Assembly: GCA_905373785.1 (NCBI GenBank)
Contig: CAJPUK010000048.1
Span: 1 to 14,166 of the forward strand
DNA: 14,166 bases
Direction: 5' to 3'
Source of the DNA: an uncultured Johnsonella sp.
GTDB lineage: Bacteria > Bacillota > Clostridia > Lachnospirales > Lachnospiraceae
This document shows, piece by piece, positions 6,736 through 14,142 of the stretch (the stretch's first letter is position 1; each line of letters begins with the position of its first letter). The notes beneath the pieces were generated by a model. That model searched no databases. It saw only the letters and a program-made list of their open reading frames with translations, and was not told the DNA's origin. A program made the position numbers and the translations under genes.

Positions 6736-6874
6736 ATATAATAAAAAGATTTAAGATTTACTCTACTCTTTCTGATATTAATTAAATATCAATAATACAT
6801 TACACCGATATATTTAACGAAGATAAATAACCTACCTGATTAGTAGCCTCCTCCTTTTTATTTTTTTAAGACAA

Positions 6875-9184
6875 CTATACAGCCTTTTTCTCAAGTCTGT
6901 TCTTATTGTAATTAATAAGACAGCCGGCTCTTATAATATCTTTCTCAACATCAGTCATCTCTGATATTGTCAGTTTTATATCATAACACATATTCTTCTC
7001 TATATCTACCACATAGGCTTTAATTTCTTTCATATCCGTATTGAGAGCTTGTTTTATATTCGGTATATAAATATAGTCACCTACCTTAAAGTCCGCATCC
7101 TCTTTTAATAAGAATGGAAGCATACCCCAGTTTATAAGGTTTGAACGATATCTTTTTGTAGCGTATTCCTTTGCTATATTTGCAAGTCCTCCAAGAACTC
7201 TTTGACAACTTGCCGCCTGTTCTCTGGCTGAGCCGTCTCCCGGCTTTTTAGCATATATCATGCTGCCTATTTCCGTTTCTGCAGGATTTATGTCAGTAAT
7301 CGCTTCTTTTAGTTTATCATATACCCTTGTAAGTTCCTCATTTTCCAAAACTGAGTTTTTATTTTCCACCCTTGCTTTTTCAAGCTTGTCTACCGCCTTA
7401 CTGTTAGGCACATAATCCGGATCTCTTCTTGATAAGGTGTACTCTGCCAGTCCCAAAGGATTTGACCTGTAGGAAGAGGTCTCGCCTGAAGGTATAAGCT
7501 CATCTGTAGTGGTTACCTCATCTAAGATCTTTGAGCAAACCTTAAGAAGTATGTTGTCGGTAAGAGCCGACATCTTAGGCCAGTCCTTAATATTAGGTCC
7601 GTATATAAGCTCTTTGTTCTCATCCGCCTTTTTATAGCCCTGATACACTCTTTTTTCGTATATACCTCCATCAAAATGATACTCAGGTACCTTATAATCA
7701 TCAGCTATCTCCGTAGCCGGAGTAAGTATACCTCCTCTTGCAGCCGTAGCCGCTACGGATCTTGCATCCATTAAGGCTACCGCAGACATCTGCCCCGCTC
7801 CGGGCTTTGAACCGTCTCTGTTCGGGAAGTTTCTTGTGGTATGTCTTACACTAAGTCCTCTGTGTGCAGGTGTGTCTCCGGCTCCGAAGCAAGGTCCGCA
7901 AAATGCAGTCTTCACGACCACTCCGGCAGACATAAGCTCCGATATCGCTCCCTGTCTGTCAGCCTCTATGTATACCGGCTGTGATGATGGGTATACCGAC
8001 ATATTGAACTCGTCATAGCCGCAGCTTTTACCTTTAAGTATATGTGCAGCTTCCATAACATTGTTGTAATTACCGCCGGCACAACCTGCTATAATTCCCT
8101 GTGAGACCCTTAATTTACCGTTTTCTATTCTGCCTCTAAGATTAAGCTCCTCACCTGCCTTACCACCTATACGCACAGCCTCTTTATCGACACTTGCAAG
8201 TATGTCTTCAAGATTGGCATTGACCTCGTCTATCTCATATACATTGCTCGGATGGAAGGGAAGTGCTATCATAGGCTTTATTTTACTTAGGTCTACATAT
8301 ACCAGACCATCATAATATGCAACCTCTCCCGGTGAAAGTTTCTTATAATCTTCCTCTCTGTTATGTACCTTTAAAAATGCTTTTGTATCTTCATCCGTTG
8401 CCCAAATAGAGCTTAGGCAGGTTGTTTCCGTAGTCATTACATCTACACCGTTTCTGTAGTCCGTATCCATAGAGGAAATGCCCGGTCCTATAAACTCCAT
8501 GATCTTATTTTTTACATAGCCTGACTTAAATACCGCCTTTATTATAGCAAGAGCTATATCCTGAGGTCCTACACCCTTCACAGGGCTGCCGTCAAGATAG
8601 ATTCCCACTACTTCAGGATAATTTACATCATAGGTATCAAGTAAAAGCTGCTTTACAAGCTCTCCGCCGCCTTCACCTATTGCCATAGTTCCAAGTGCAC
8701 CGTACCTTGTATGGCTGTCCGATCCCAGTATCATCTTACCGCAGCCTGCCATAGCCTCTCTTATGTACTGGTGTATTACCGCAATGTGCGGAGGAACATA
8801 TATACCGCCGTATTTTTTTGCAGCGGAAAGTCCGAATAAATGGTCATCTTCGTTAATGGTTCCGCCTACTGCACAAAGTGAATTGTGACAGTTGGTAAGT
8901 ACATAAGGCAGAGGAAACTTTTCCATGCCTGAAGCCTTTGCAGTCTGTATGATTGCCACATAGGTTATGTCATGTGATGCCATAGAGTCAAACCTGAGCT
9001 TTAATTTTTTATCATCATTTGAGGTATTGTGAGCACTTAATATCTCATAGCTTATAGTTTGCCTTACAGCACTTTCTTTATCAACTGTTAAATTTCTTTT
9101 TGCCTTTACCTTGTCAAAATCTTTTTCTTCTATTATTTCCTTGGAGTTTAATATATAAACTCCGCCTTCATATAGTTTTACCAT
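6875..9184 (-). CDS. Aconitase-family hydratase (YbhJ-like)
   Basis: A 769-residue protein of the aconitase superfamily, iron-sulfur enzymes that isomerise or dehydrate hydroxy-acids. The N-terminal catalytic region includes YVLTNCHNSLCAVGGT (94-109) and GSDSHTRYGALGTMAIGEGG (154-173). The three probable [4Fe-4S] ligands are Cys368 in IIAGCAGGNYNN and Cys429 and Cys432 in AFCGPCFGAGDTPAHRG. RNFPNRDGSKPGAGQMSA (451-468) follows. The C-terminal swivel domain has PSGETSSYRSNP (565-576) and KRYRSNLINWGMLPF (677-691). The TSC(T/S)N ligand motif of true aconitase is replaced by AGCAGGN, which fits the YbhJ-like branch, whose substrate is not established as far as I know. I therefore call it a hydratase, not citrate aconitase. 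The ATG at 9184 follows AAGGGGAAGG. It is monocistronic here: no citrate synthase or isocitrate dehydrogenase gene is adjacent. Confidence 0.9.
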   Translation of the reverse strand: MVKLYEGGVYILNSKEIIEEKDFDKVKAKRNLTVDKESAVRQTISYEILSAHNTSNDDKKLKLRFDSMASHDITYVAIIQTAKASGMEKFPLPYVLTNCHNSLCAVGGTINEDDHLFGLSAAKKYGGIYVPPHIAVIHQYIREAMAGCGKMILGSDSHTRYGALGTMAIGEGGGELVKQLLLDTYDVNYPEVVGIYLDGSPVKGVGPQDIALAIIKAVFKSGYVKNKIMEFIGPGISSMDTDYRNGVDVMTTETTCLSSIWATDEDTKAFLKVHNREEDYKKLSPGEVAYYDGLVYVDLSKIKPMIALPFHPSNVYEIDEVNANLEDILASVDKEAVRIGGKAGEELNLRGRIENGKLRVSQGIIAGCAGGNYNNVMEAAHILKGKSCGYDEFNMSVYPSSQPVYIEADRQGAISELMSAGVVVKTAFCGPCFGAGDTPAHRGLSVRHTTRNFPNRDGSKPGAGQMSAVALMDARSVAATAARGGILTPATEIADDYKVPEYHFDGGIYEKRVYQGYKKADENKELIYGPNIKDWPKMSALTDNILLKVCSKILDEVTTTDELIPSGETSSYRSNPLGLAEYTLSRRDPDYVPNSKAVDKLEKARVENKNSVLENEELTRVYDKLKEAITDINPAETEIGSMIYAKKPGDGSAREQAASCQRVLGGLANIAKEYATKRYRSNLINWGMLPFLLKEDADFKVGDYIYIPNIKQALNTDMKEIKAYVVDIEKNMCYDIKLTISEMTDVEKDIIRAGCLINYNKNRLEKKAV

Positions 9185-9219
9185 AGCCTTCCCCTTAACT
9201 TATTCTTGTTTTAAACTGC

Positions 9220-9248
9220 ATTATATAATAATATATCTATATAGGCAA
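9220..9248 (-). promoter_or_regulatory. Promoter of the aconitase-family gene
   Basis: Minus-strand TTGCCT (9248-9243), a 17-base spacer and a perfect TATAAT (9225-9220). The predicted leader is about 28 bases. The -35 box lies inside the first copy of a 15-base direct repeat (9236-9250), so a protein bound there would block or contact RNA polymerase. Confidence 0.65.
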
Positions 9249-9296
9249 ATACTATAAATATTATAGAAGTTATTGATTTTTTCTATATATGCAAAT
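9236..9296. promoter_or_regulatory. Direct repeat plus central palindrome between divergent genes
   Basis: TCTATATAGGCAAAT (9236-9250) and TCTATATATGCAAAT (9282-9296) are 15-base direct repeats with one mismatch, 46 bases apart. Between them lies a perfect inverted repeat CTATAA-ATA-TTATAG (9252-9266). The layout suggests an operator for a DNA-bending or LysR-type regulator serving the hydratase gene, the GNAT gene, or both. The repeats are seen directly; the operator role is inferred, and AT-rich DNA makes chance matches easier. Confidence 0.45.
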
Positions 9297-9331
9297 TTGA
9301 TATTTTGTTTGTAGAATCTGAGAGGGTAAGT

Positions 9332-9787
9332 ATGGATATCAGTTTTGAAAAAGGGATAAGTAAAGATAATGCCTTACTTTTATGTGAATGGTCAAATAAA
9401 ATGGGAAGAGAATTTCAGGAACAATGGATGGGACCAAAAGTTCCTTATCCCTTAACTTATCAAAAGATAAAAGAGTTAGAAAATACATTTTCAATATTTA
9501 CTCAAGGACAATTTATCGGAATGATACAAAAAGTACGAATTGATAAAGATAACGTACACATAGGTAGATTCGTACTTGACCCTGAAAAAACAGGATCGGG
9601 GCTTGGAACGGCAGCACTTAGAAAATTTATGGATTTTATTTTTGAGGATACAGCTATTAAAAGTATTTCTTTATCGGTTTTTGACTTCAATCAAAATGCG
9701 AAGAGGGTTTATGAAAAACTGGGATTTGAAATTGCCGAGGTAATTGAGACTCCAAAACTGAAATATACTATGAAAAAAATCAGGTAA
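9332..9787 (+). CDS. GNAT-family N-acetyltransferase
   Basis: A 151-residue acetyltransferase that would move an acetyl group from acetyl-CoA to an amine; the substrate is unknown. The acetyl-CoA pyrophosphate-binding loop (motif A) is seen at about 80-95 as GRFVLDPEKTGSGLGTAALR. Motif B follows, with LSVFDFNQNAKRVYEKLGFE (114-133), whose N-A-K-R-V-Y-E-K-L-G-F pattern is typical of RimI/RimJ-like GNATs. The frame opens at a TTG at 9305, but the ATG at 9332 is preferred because AGAGGG lies 5 bases before it and because the protein then begins at the usual first strand (MDISFEKG). Transcribed divergently from the hydratase gene. The stop is 9 bases before a foldback element (9797), which may end its transcript. 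Confidence 0.9.
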   Translation: MDISFEKGISKDNALLLCEWSNKMGREFQEQWMGPKVPYPLTYQKIKELENTFSIFTQGQFIGMIQKVRIDKDNVHIGRFVLDPEKTGSGLGTAALRKFMDFIFEDTAIKSISLSVFDFNQNAKRVYEKLGFEIAEVIETPKLKYTMKKIR

Positions 9788-9796
9788 GGTAAGGAG

Positions 9797-10103
9797 CACT
9801 CCCTATTTCAATCATACTCGCAGTACTGTTAATAAAGTTTCGACTTTATTTTGCAGACTGAGAACTTTCATACAGTTCCCGGCGTAGAGTTTCTTAAATC
9901 ATCAAACTGATTCTACTGATTTTTGTATGTACTTCGTTGGTTTCAGTCAGCGTAACCCGCTACTCCTTCTTTAACCACCTCGTACCTAACAAAAATCAGT
10001 AACGAATCAGTTCAATGATTTTTCTAACCCTACACCGGTCTGTAAAATTTGTAACTCACTTTATTAACAGTACTAACCGCTACAAAGATTGAAATAGGGA
10101 GTG
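9797..10103. mobile_element. Palindromic foldback (MITE-like) element A
   Basis: The whole 307 bases form one long imperfect palindrome. The terminal inverted repeats are perfect over 17 bases (CACTCCCTATTTCAATC at 9797-9813, complement at 10087-10103). A second perfect 17-base-pair block joins 9822-9838 and 10058-10074. An inner stem joins 9906-9926 and 9989-10011, 21 base pairs with a 2-base bulge. The left arm carries about 20 extra bases near 9860-9880. No open frame is present. It fills the space between the GNAT stop and the LysR ribosome site. No target duplication is evident. The first 46 bases recur exactly, inverted, at 11165-11210, which argues for a dispersed mobile family moved by a transposase in trans. 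The transposase is not identified. Confidence 0.7.
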
Positions 10104-10144
10104 TTTCTTTAATCATCATTATGTAGTTTTTTCCGGAGGTAGAT

Positions 10145-11056
10145 ATGTCTGATAAGGAATTACTTTATATCATAAGCATTGCCAAAGAGGGCAGTGTCTC
10201 AAAGGCTGCGAAAAAACTGTATATCGCACAGCCTTCGCTCAGTCAGACTCTAAAACGCATAGAAAAAGAGCTTAACACCAAACTTTTTATAAGAGGTTCA
10301 AAAGGGCTTAAACTCAGTACAAGCGGTGAATATTATTATAAATATGCCAAGCAAATTCTGAAACTATATGAGGAAATGAAGCTTGAAATAGCTGATATTG
10401 AAAAATTACAATCAGGAAGTATAAATCTTGGAACCACCAATCATTTGAGCTTGGTACTCCTTCCAAAAATTATAAGTGAGTTTTCTAAGATTTATCCGAA
10501 TATTGATATCAATATAACCGAAAATTCTTCCAATCAACTTTTTACCGATTTGGAGCAGGGTAATATTTCTTTTGCCATTATGCATCTGCTAAGCGAAGAT
10601 AGAGATGATAAAAGATTTTGTTATGAAATACTTTCCAAAGAGGATTTTCTTATACTTGTGTCGGATAAGAACCCTGTGTGTAAAAAGGCTTTTATCGAAG
10701 AGGGCAGCGAAAGACTTTGCCTTGATATTAAAGATATAAAGAACGAGAAGTTTATTATGCTTTTTAGCAATCAAAGAATAAGGCAGATGGTTGACTTGAT
10801 TCTTAAAAAGGCTAATATGCTTGATGTTCATTCTTATATTACTATTCAAAACTTCATCAGTACCAAGGAGCTGGTAAGGAATAATCTAGGGGTAACGATA
10901 CTGCCGGAAAGTTATGCCAAGTCAAATTCCGATGAGGGTATAGTTTATTTTCATATACCCAGAAAGTATCAGGCGTTTTGGAGGCTTTGTATTGCTTATG
11001 ACAGGGATGGTTTTATGTCGAAGGCGGATAGGGCATTTTTTGATTTACTTATGTAG
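10145..11056 (+). CDS. LysR-family transcriptional regulator
   Basis: A 303-residue LysR-type regulator. The N-terminal winged helix-turn-helix spans about 1-60, with the recognition region GSVSKAAKKLYIAQPSLSQT (16-35) followed by LKRIEKELNTKLFIRG, the family signature. A linker helix spans about 62-90. The effector-binding domain begins near GSINLGTTNHLSLVLLPKII and includes NISFAIMHLL. Such proteins usually bind a T-N11-A palindrome and respond to a small metabolite. The start is supported by GGAGGT 4 bases before the ATG. No promoter independent of element A is visible: only about 40 bases separate the element's end (10103) from the ATG. The target is unknown; the neighbouring hydratase/GNAT promoter region and the asr operon are candidates by position only. 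The gene is bracketed by inverted copies of one repeat family. Confidence 0.93.
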   Translation: MSDKELLYIISIAKEGSVSKAAKKLYIAQPSLSQTLKRIEKELNTKLFIRGSKGLKLSTSGEYYYKYAKQILKLYEEMKLEIADIEKLQSGSINLGTTNHLSLVLLPKIISEFSKIYPNIDINITENSSNQLFTDLEQGNISFAIMHLLSEDRDDKRFCYEILSKEDFLILVSDKNPVCKKAFIEEGSERLCLDIKDIKNEKFIMLFSNQRIRQMVDLILKKANMLDVHSYITIQNFISTKELVRNNLGVTILPESYAKSNSDEGIVYFHIPRKYQAFWRLCIAYDRDGFMSKADRAFFDLLM

Positions 11057-11098
11057 TAAAATGCACTGCCTTTAGTGTCAATCGTTTTGAATATCTAA

Positions 11099-11210
11099 AA
11101 AGTCCCTTGTTATGCAATCATACTCGCAGAGCTTTTTTAAGCTTCGACCAATTCACACAGACTGCGAAACTTTATTAACAGTACTGCGAGTATGATTGAA
11201 ATAGGGAGTG
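11099..11210. mobile_element. Foldback element B, short relative of element A
   Basis: CAATCATACTCGCAG (11115-11129) pairs perfectly with CTGCGAGTATGATTG (11184-11198). Inside is a smaller hairpin, AGCTT-TTTT-AAGCT (11130-11143). The right 46 bases (11165-11210) are the exact reverse complement of 9797-9842. The left tip is degenerate (AGTCCCTTG near 11101 against CACTCCCTA). It looks like an internally shortened copy of element A. It lies between the convergent LysR and asrC genes, where its hairpins could also act as a two-way transcription barrier. Confidence 0.65.
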
Positions 11211-11229
11211 TTTCTGACTATTTAGCTAC

Positions 11230-11263
11230 AAAATGAGTATGTTTGAAATACAAGGTTCATTTT
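11230..11263 (-). terminator. Weak AT-rich hairpin after the asr operon
   Basis: AAAATGA (11230-11236) pairs with TCATTTT (11257-11263), and GTAT with ATAC inside, leaving a 5-base bulge. It lies 11 bases beyond the asrC stop. The stem is nearly free of G-C pairs and the U-run is short, so termination here is uncertain. Confidence 0.3.
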
Positions 11264-11274
11264 ACCACAGCAAA

Positions 11275-12252
11275 CTATAAACGGTCATAATGTTTTCCGC
11301 CCCAGTACATAGTCTTTGCAAGCTCAGCCTTATCGGATAAGGTAACTCCTTCCATGATCCATTTGTAAAACTCCTCAAAGCCTGTTCGGTCAACTATATA
11401 TCCTACATGCTCTTTTCCTTCGGGAGCCTCCGAATCAATGTATTTTTCCACATAGGCGTAGGCATTTTTTACCACCTTTAATATGGTATCTTCATCAACC
11501 CATTTGATAAAGTCTTCAGCCATTCTCGGATTTTTCTTTCCGGTTCTTCCAAGCAATACAAGGCGGTAGTATTTTTCTTTACTTCTTGTCCATGCTCTTG
11601 TAGGGCAAACTGTAACACAGACACCGCAACCTATACATTTTTCAGTATCTCTTACTATTTTTCCGTTAACTACTTTCAAAGCATTTACACTCTTTTTCTT
11701 ACAGCCCTTTACACAGGCTTCACAGGTAACACAACGGTCAGGATCGTACTGCGGTTCCGTCATTCCGATAATACCGAAGTCATTCATTCTTACCTTTGCA
11801 CAGTCATTGGAGCAGCCTGTAAATGCTATCTTAAAATGCAAGTTATTGGGGAAAACCATCTTTTCCATTTTTCTTGCAAATTCTGTAGTATCGTAATTTC
11901 CGTAAGGACAAAGTCTCTTTCCGGGGCAGGCTACCACATTTCTTGTTCCGGCAGCCGCATAACCGGTATCTCTTTTTTCCTGATTGGTCTTAACATTGTC
12001 GATAACAAGCTGAATTTCTTTATTGACCGCATCCATGTATTCAAGCTTTATGCCCGGAATCTCAGCACCCTGACGATTTGTAAGGAAGATGCTTCCATTT
12101 CCGTATTTTTCTGCAATCTCACTGATTCTTTTCATACTTTCAGCATCTATATAACCACCCGGCATTCTGACACGAGATGCAGTCTCACCACGATGCTTAG
12201 ACACACGAAAGGCATTTCTTTTTAATTTTCCGACATTAATATCTCTAGCCAT
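11275..12252 (-). CDS. asrC: Anaerobic sulfite reductase subunit C
   Basis: AsrC is the siroheme catalytic subunit of the NADH-dependent anaerobic sulfite reductase, which reduces sulfite to sulfide by six electrons in the cytoplasm. The siroheme/[4Fe-4S] motif is complete: Cys109-x5-Cys115 (ACPGKRLCPYG) and Cys147-x3-Cys151 (GCSNDCAK). An inserted two-cluster ferredoxin domain follows, with Cys174/177/180/184 and Cys206/209/212/216 (CIGCGVCVTVCP). The first ferredoxin motif lacks the usual proline after its last cysteine. Length is 325 residues, normal for the family. A GTG at 12258 is in frame, but the ATG at 12252 is 7 bases from AGGAGG and is chosen. That ribosome site overlaps the asrB stop. 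Last gene of asrABC. Confidence 0.96.
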   Translation of the reverse strand: MARDINVGKLKRNAFRVSKHRGETASRVRMPGGYIDAESMKRISEIAEKYGNGSIFLTNRQGAEIPGIKLEYMDAVNKEIQLVIDNVKTNQEKRDTGYAAAGTRNVVACPGKRLCPYGNYDTTEFARKMEKMVFPNNLHFKIAFTGCSNDCAKVRMNDFGIIGMTEPQYDPDRCVTCEACVKGCKKKSVNALKVVNGKIVRDTEKCIGCGVCVTVCPTRAWTRSKEKYYRLVLLGRTGKKNPRMAEDFIKWVDEDTILKVVKNAYAYVEKYIDSEAPEGKEHVGYIVDRTGFEEFYKWIMEGVTLSDKAELAKTMYWGGKHYDRL

Positions 12253-12263
12253 TTTCACACCTC

Positions 12264-13055
12264 CTAGTCGATCAAACTCTTGCTGTCAACATAATTAAAC
12301 ACCGGACCGTCCAAACAAATGTAGGTGTCATTTACCTTGCAATGCCCACATTTACCGATACCGCAGCACATCTTTCTTTCATAAGAAACCCAAATATTTT
12401 CCTCCCTAAATCCACGCTTTAAAAGCTCAATTACAGAAAACTTCATCATTGGAGGAGGACCTACTACAACTGCCTGTGTTGTTTCCACATTATTTAGTTT
12501 TACTTCCGGTATGAACTTGGTTACCAGACCTACATTGCCGCTGTAGCCTTTAGCCTCTTTATCCATGGTAAGTATAAGATCCATCGACTTTTCCCAGCGT
12601 GCAATATCCTCTCTGAATAACATATCCGAAGGGCTCTTAAAGCCTAAAATAATATGCTTATCCTTTGCATCTTTACTTTCACTCAGTACGTCAATTACAC
12701 CACGCACCGGAGAAACGCCTGTACCTCCGGCTACCACAAGACATTCGCCGTCAGTGTATTTATTTACATCAAAACCGTTACCGTAAGGTCCACGAAGAAA
12801 CAATGTATCTCCTGCGTAATTTTCAAATACCTCATCGGTAACTCTTCCTACTCTACGAATTGTAAGATCAATGCTTTTGGGACTGATGCCGCTGACTGAA
12901 ATAGGTGCTTCTCCGAACTTTGGGATAGATACTTCAAAAAACTGCCCCGGCTTTACTTCTCCCTCAAATTCCATACGGAAGGTATATTCTTTTTCTGTGT
13001 GAGGAATAACTTCCAAAATTTTGGAAGAAAAGGGTACATAAGGATTATTTCTCAT
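12264..13055 (-). CDS. asrB: Anaerobic sulfite reductase subunit B
   Basis: AsrB is the flavin- and NADH-binding electron-input subunit, of the ferredoxin-NADP reductase superfamily. The flavin domain covers residues 1-100, with PGQFFEVSIPKFGEAPISVS (36-55) at the flavin site. The nucleotide-binding domain has VVAGGTGVSPVRG (107-119) and VVVGPPPMM (196-204). A [2Fe-2S] site near the C-terminus has Cys231-x4-Cys236-x2-Cys239-x7-Cys247 (CCGIGKCGHCKVNDTYIC), as in dihydroorotate dehydrogenase electron-transfer subunits. Length is 263 residues. AGGAGG lies 6 bases before the ATG. The start overlaps the asrA end by 11 bases, showing coupling. It should pass electrons from NADH through AsrA's clusters to the siroheme of AsrC. 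Confidence 0.96.
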   Translation of the reverse strand: MRNNPYVPFSSKILEVIPHTEKEYTFRMEFEGEVKPGQFFEVSIPKFGEAPISVSGISPKSIDLTIRRVGRVTDEVFENYAGDTLFLRGPYGNGFDVNKYTDGECLVVAGGTGVSPVRGVIDVLSESKDAKDKHIILGFKSPSDMLFREDIARWEKSMDLILTMDKEAKGYSGNVGLVTKFIPEVKLNNVETTQAVVVGPPPMMKFSVIELLKRGFREENIWVSYERKMCCGIGKCGHCKVNDTYICLDGPVFNYVDSKSLID

Positions 13056-14082
13056 TAGCGACCTCCTTTTTGACCTCGGCTGTAACTTTATTTATTATAT
13101 TGGAAAATGAAATATACTCCGGACAGACAGTATCGCATCTTCCGCAACCTACGCACATATTGTAGCCGAAACGCTTTTTGAAATCATAGATCTTATGCAT
13201 AGTCTTAAAACGCATACGATCTCCGTTTTTCTTTCTGTATTCTCCACCGCCGGCAACATTGGTATAGCCGTCTACCATACAGGAAGCGCCGACCCTTCTT
13301 CTTTCACCTACCTTGCCGTTATCCGTATAGAAAACATCCTGCATTGTATAGCAGGTACAGGTAGGACATACATAATTACATCTGCCGCAGCCTATACAAC
13401 GAATAGTATATTCATTCCACATATCCGACTGAAAAAGGCTCAAAGGCACACTTTCCGGCAAATCAACTCTTGTTTCATTCTCCGTAACGAATCTAGGTAT
13501 AACTTCCTGCTCTTTAATAGCATTATTTGCAAAAATTTCTTCCAAACTTTCTTCTTTTAGTTGACAATAAAAACGGTTGTCGATTAAGTCAACTGAAAAA
13601 AGATAATCCAAATCATCTGCACGGTTAGTACCCATATCTACACAAAAACAGTCTTCATAGGAATGAGCACAGCCTATTAAAGCGAATTTCACATTATCTC
13701 TGATACGAGCATAGAAATAGTCTTCATCTCTTCCGTTACGAAGATAGATCTGGTCAAGTCTTTTTAAAGCATTTAAGTCACAGCTTCTTAGAAATACTAT
13801 TACCTCACTGATATCTTGATCCGCTTCCTTTACTTCATTTTCTGTAAAAAAGAACAGTGTTTGTGACAGAGGTGTTAAAATTTCCTTGAAAGAATAATCG
13901 GACTTCTTTTCAAGTTCAATCTCTGCCGCCTCCTTTATAAAATCATAGCGTACTACATCCGTATCTGTAAATCTGCCTTCTCCTGCTTTTAGCACAGGTG
14001 CGTAGATACGATACTTTTTACCCAGATTGCGTACTACCTCGTCAAATCCTTTCGGTAAAAATACAAAACCCTTTTTCCCCAT
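13045..14082 (-). CDS. asrA: Anaerobic sulfite reductase subunit A
   Basis: AsrA is the ferredoxin-like subunit of the sulfite reductase complex. Two [4Fe-4S] motifs are visible: Cys229-x2-Cys232-x2-Cys235-x3-Cys239-Pro (CIGCGRCNYVCP, followed by TCTC), and Cys310-x2-Cys313-x2-Cys316-x3-Cys320-Pro (CVGCGRCDTVCP). The N-terminal 220 residues hold the family's VFLRSCDLNALKRLDQIYL segment (96-114) and a Cys-rich stretch GCAHSYEDCFC (137-147). Length is 345 residues, as expected. The ATG at 14082 has AGGA 8 bases upstream. First gene of asrABC, with an 11-base overlap into asrB. In known species the operon is induced by sulfite under anaerobiosis. No specific regulator site could be identified here. 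Confidence 0.96.
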   Translation of the reverse strand: MGKKGFVFLPKGFDEVVRNLGKKYRIYAPVLKAGEGRFTDTDVVRYDFIKEAAEIELEKKSDYSFKEILTPLSQTLFFFTENEVKEADQDISEVIVFLRSCDLNALKRLDQIYLRNGRDEDYFYARIRDNVKFALIGCAHSYEDCFCVDMGTNRADDLDYLFSVDLIDNRFYCQLKEESLEEIFANNAIKEQEVIPRFVTENETRVDLPESVPLSLFQSDMWNEYTIRCIGCGRCNYVCPTCTCYTMQDVFYTDNGKVGERRRVGASCMVDGYTNVAGGGEYRKKNGDRMRFKTMHKIYDFKKRFGYNMCVGCGRCDTVCPEYISFSNIINKVTAEVKKEVANEK

Positions 14083-14114
14083 ACTTTATTCCTAACCTTT
14101 CAATAGAAAACTGA

Positions 14115-14142
14115 ATTGTCTAAAGTTTATTGCATTTGTTAA
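14115..14142 (-). promoter_or_regulatory. Possible asr operon promoter
   Basis: Minus-strand TTAACA (14142-14137), a 16-base spacer and GACAAT (14120-14115) match the sigma-A consensus at 5/6 and 4/6 positions, about 33 bases before the asrA start. Upstream DNA runs off the window, so alternatives cannot be excluded. Confidence 0.4.

Larger units (their letters stand above)
6347..6874. other. 528-base AT-rich region without a convincing gene
   Basis: There is no open frame of useful length on either strand. On the minus strand two short blocks read like decayed coding DNA: a 24-codon frame at 6617-6543 (MSRKATSLTLNEMKF...), with AGAGAG 9 bases upstream and a TATAAT at 6653-6648, and a stop-bounded frame of about 40 codons running from about 6538 to 6418 (YTPDDYRLKNFISYVGQIK...). 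Neither resembles a family I can name. Other contents are an imperfect direct repeat, a stem-loop, and an isolated strong ribosome-site sequence just after the hydratase stop. The region probably holds the remains of one or more lost genes. Confidence 0.45.

Noticed and set aside
9797..10103. T-box, riboswitch or group II intron fragment in element A
   Set aside because: Stretches such as GGTACGAGGTGG looked suggestive, but no T-box consensus, specifier loop or domain V hairpin could be placed, and the end-to-end palindrome explains the structure better.
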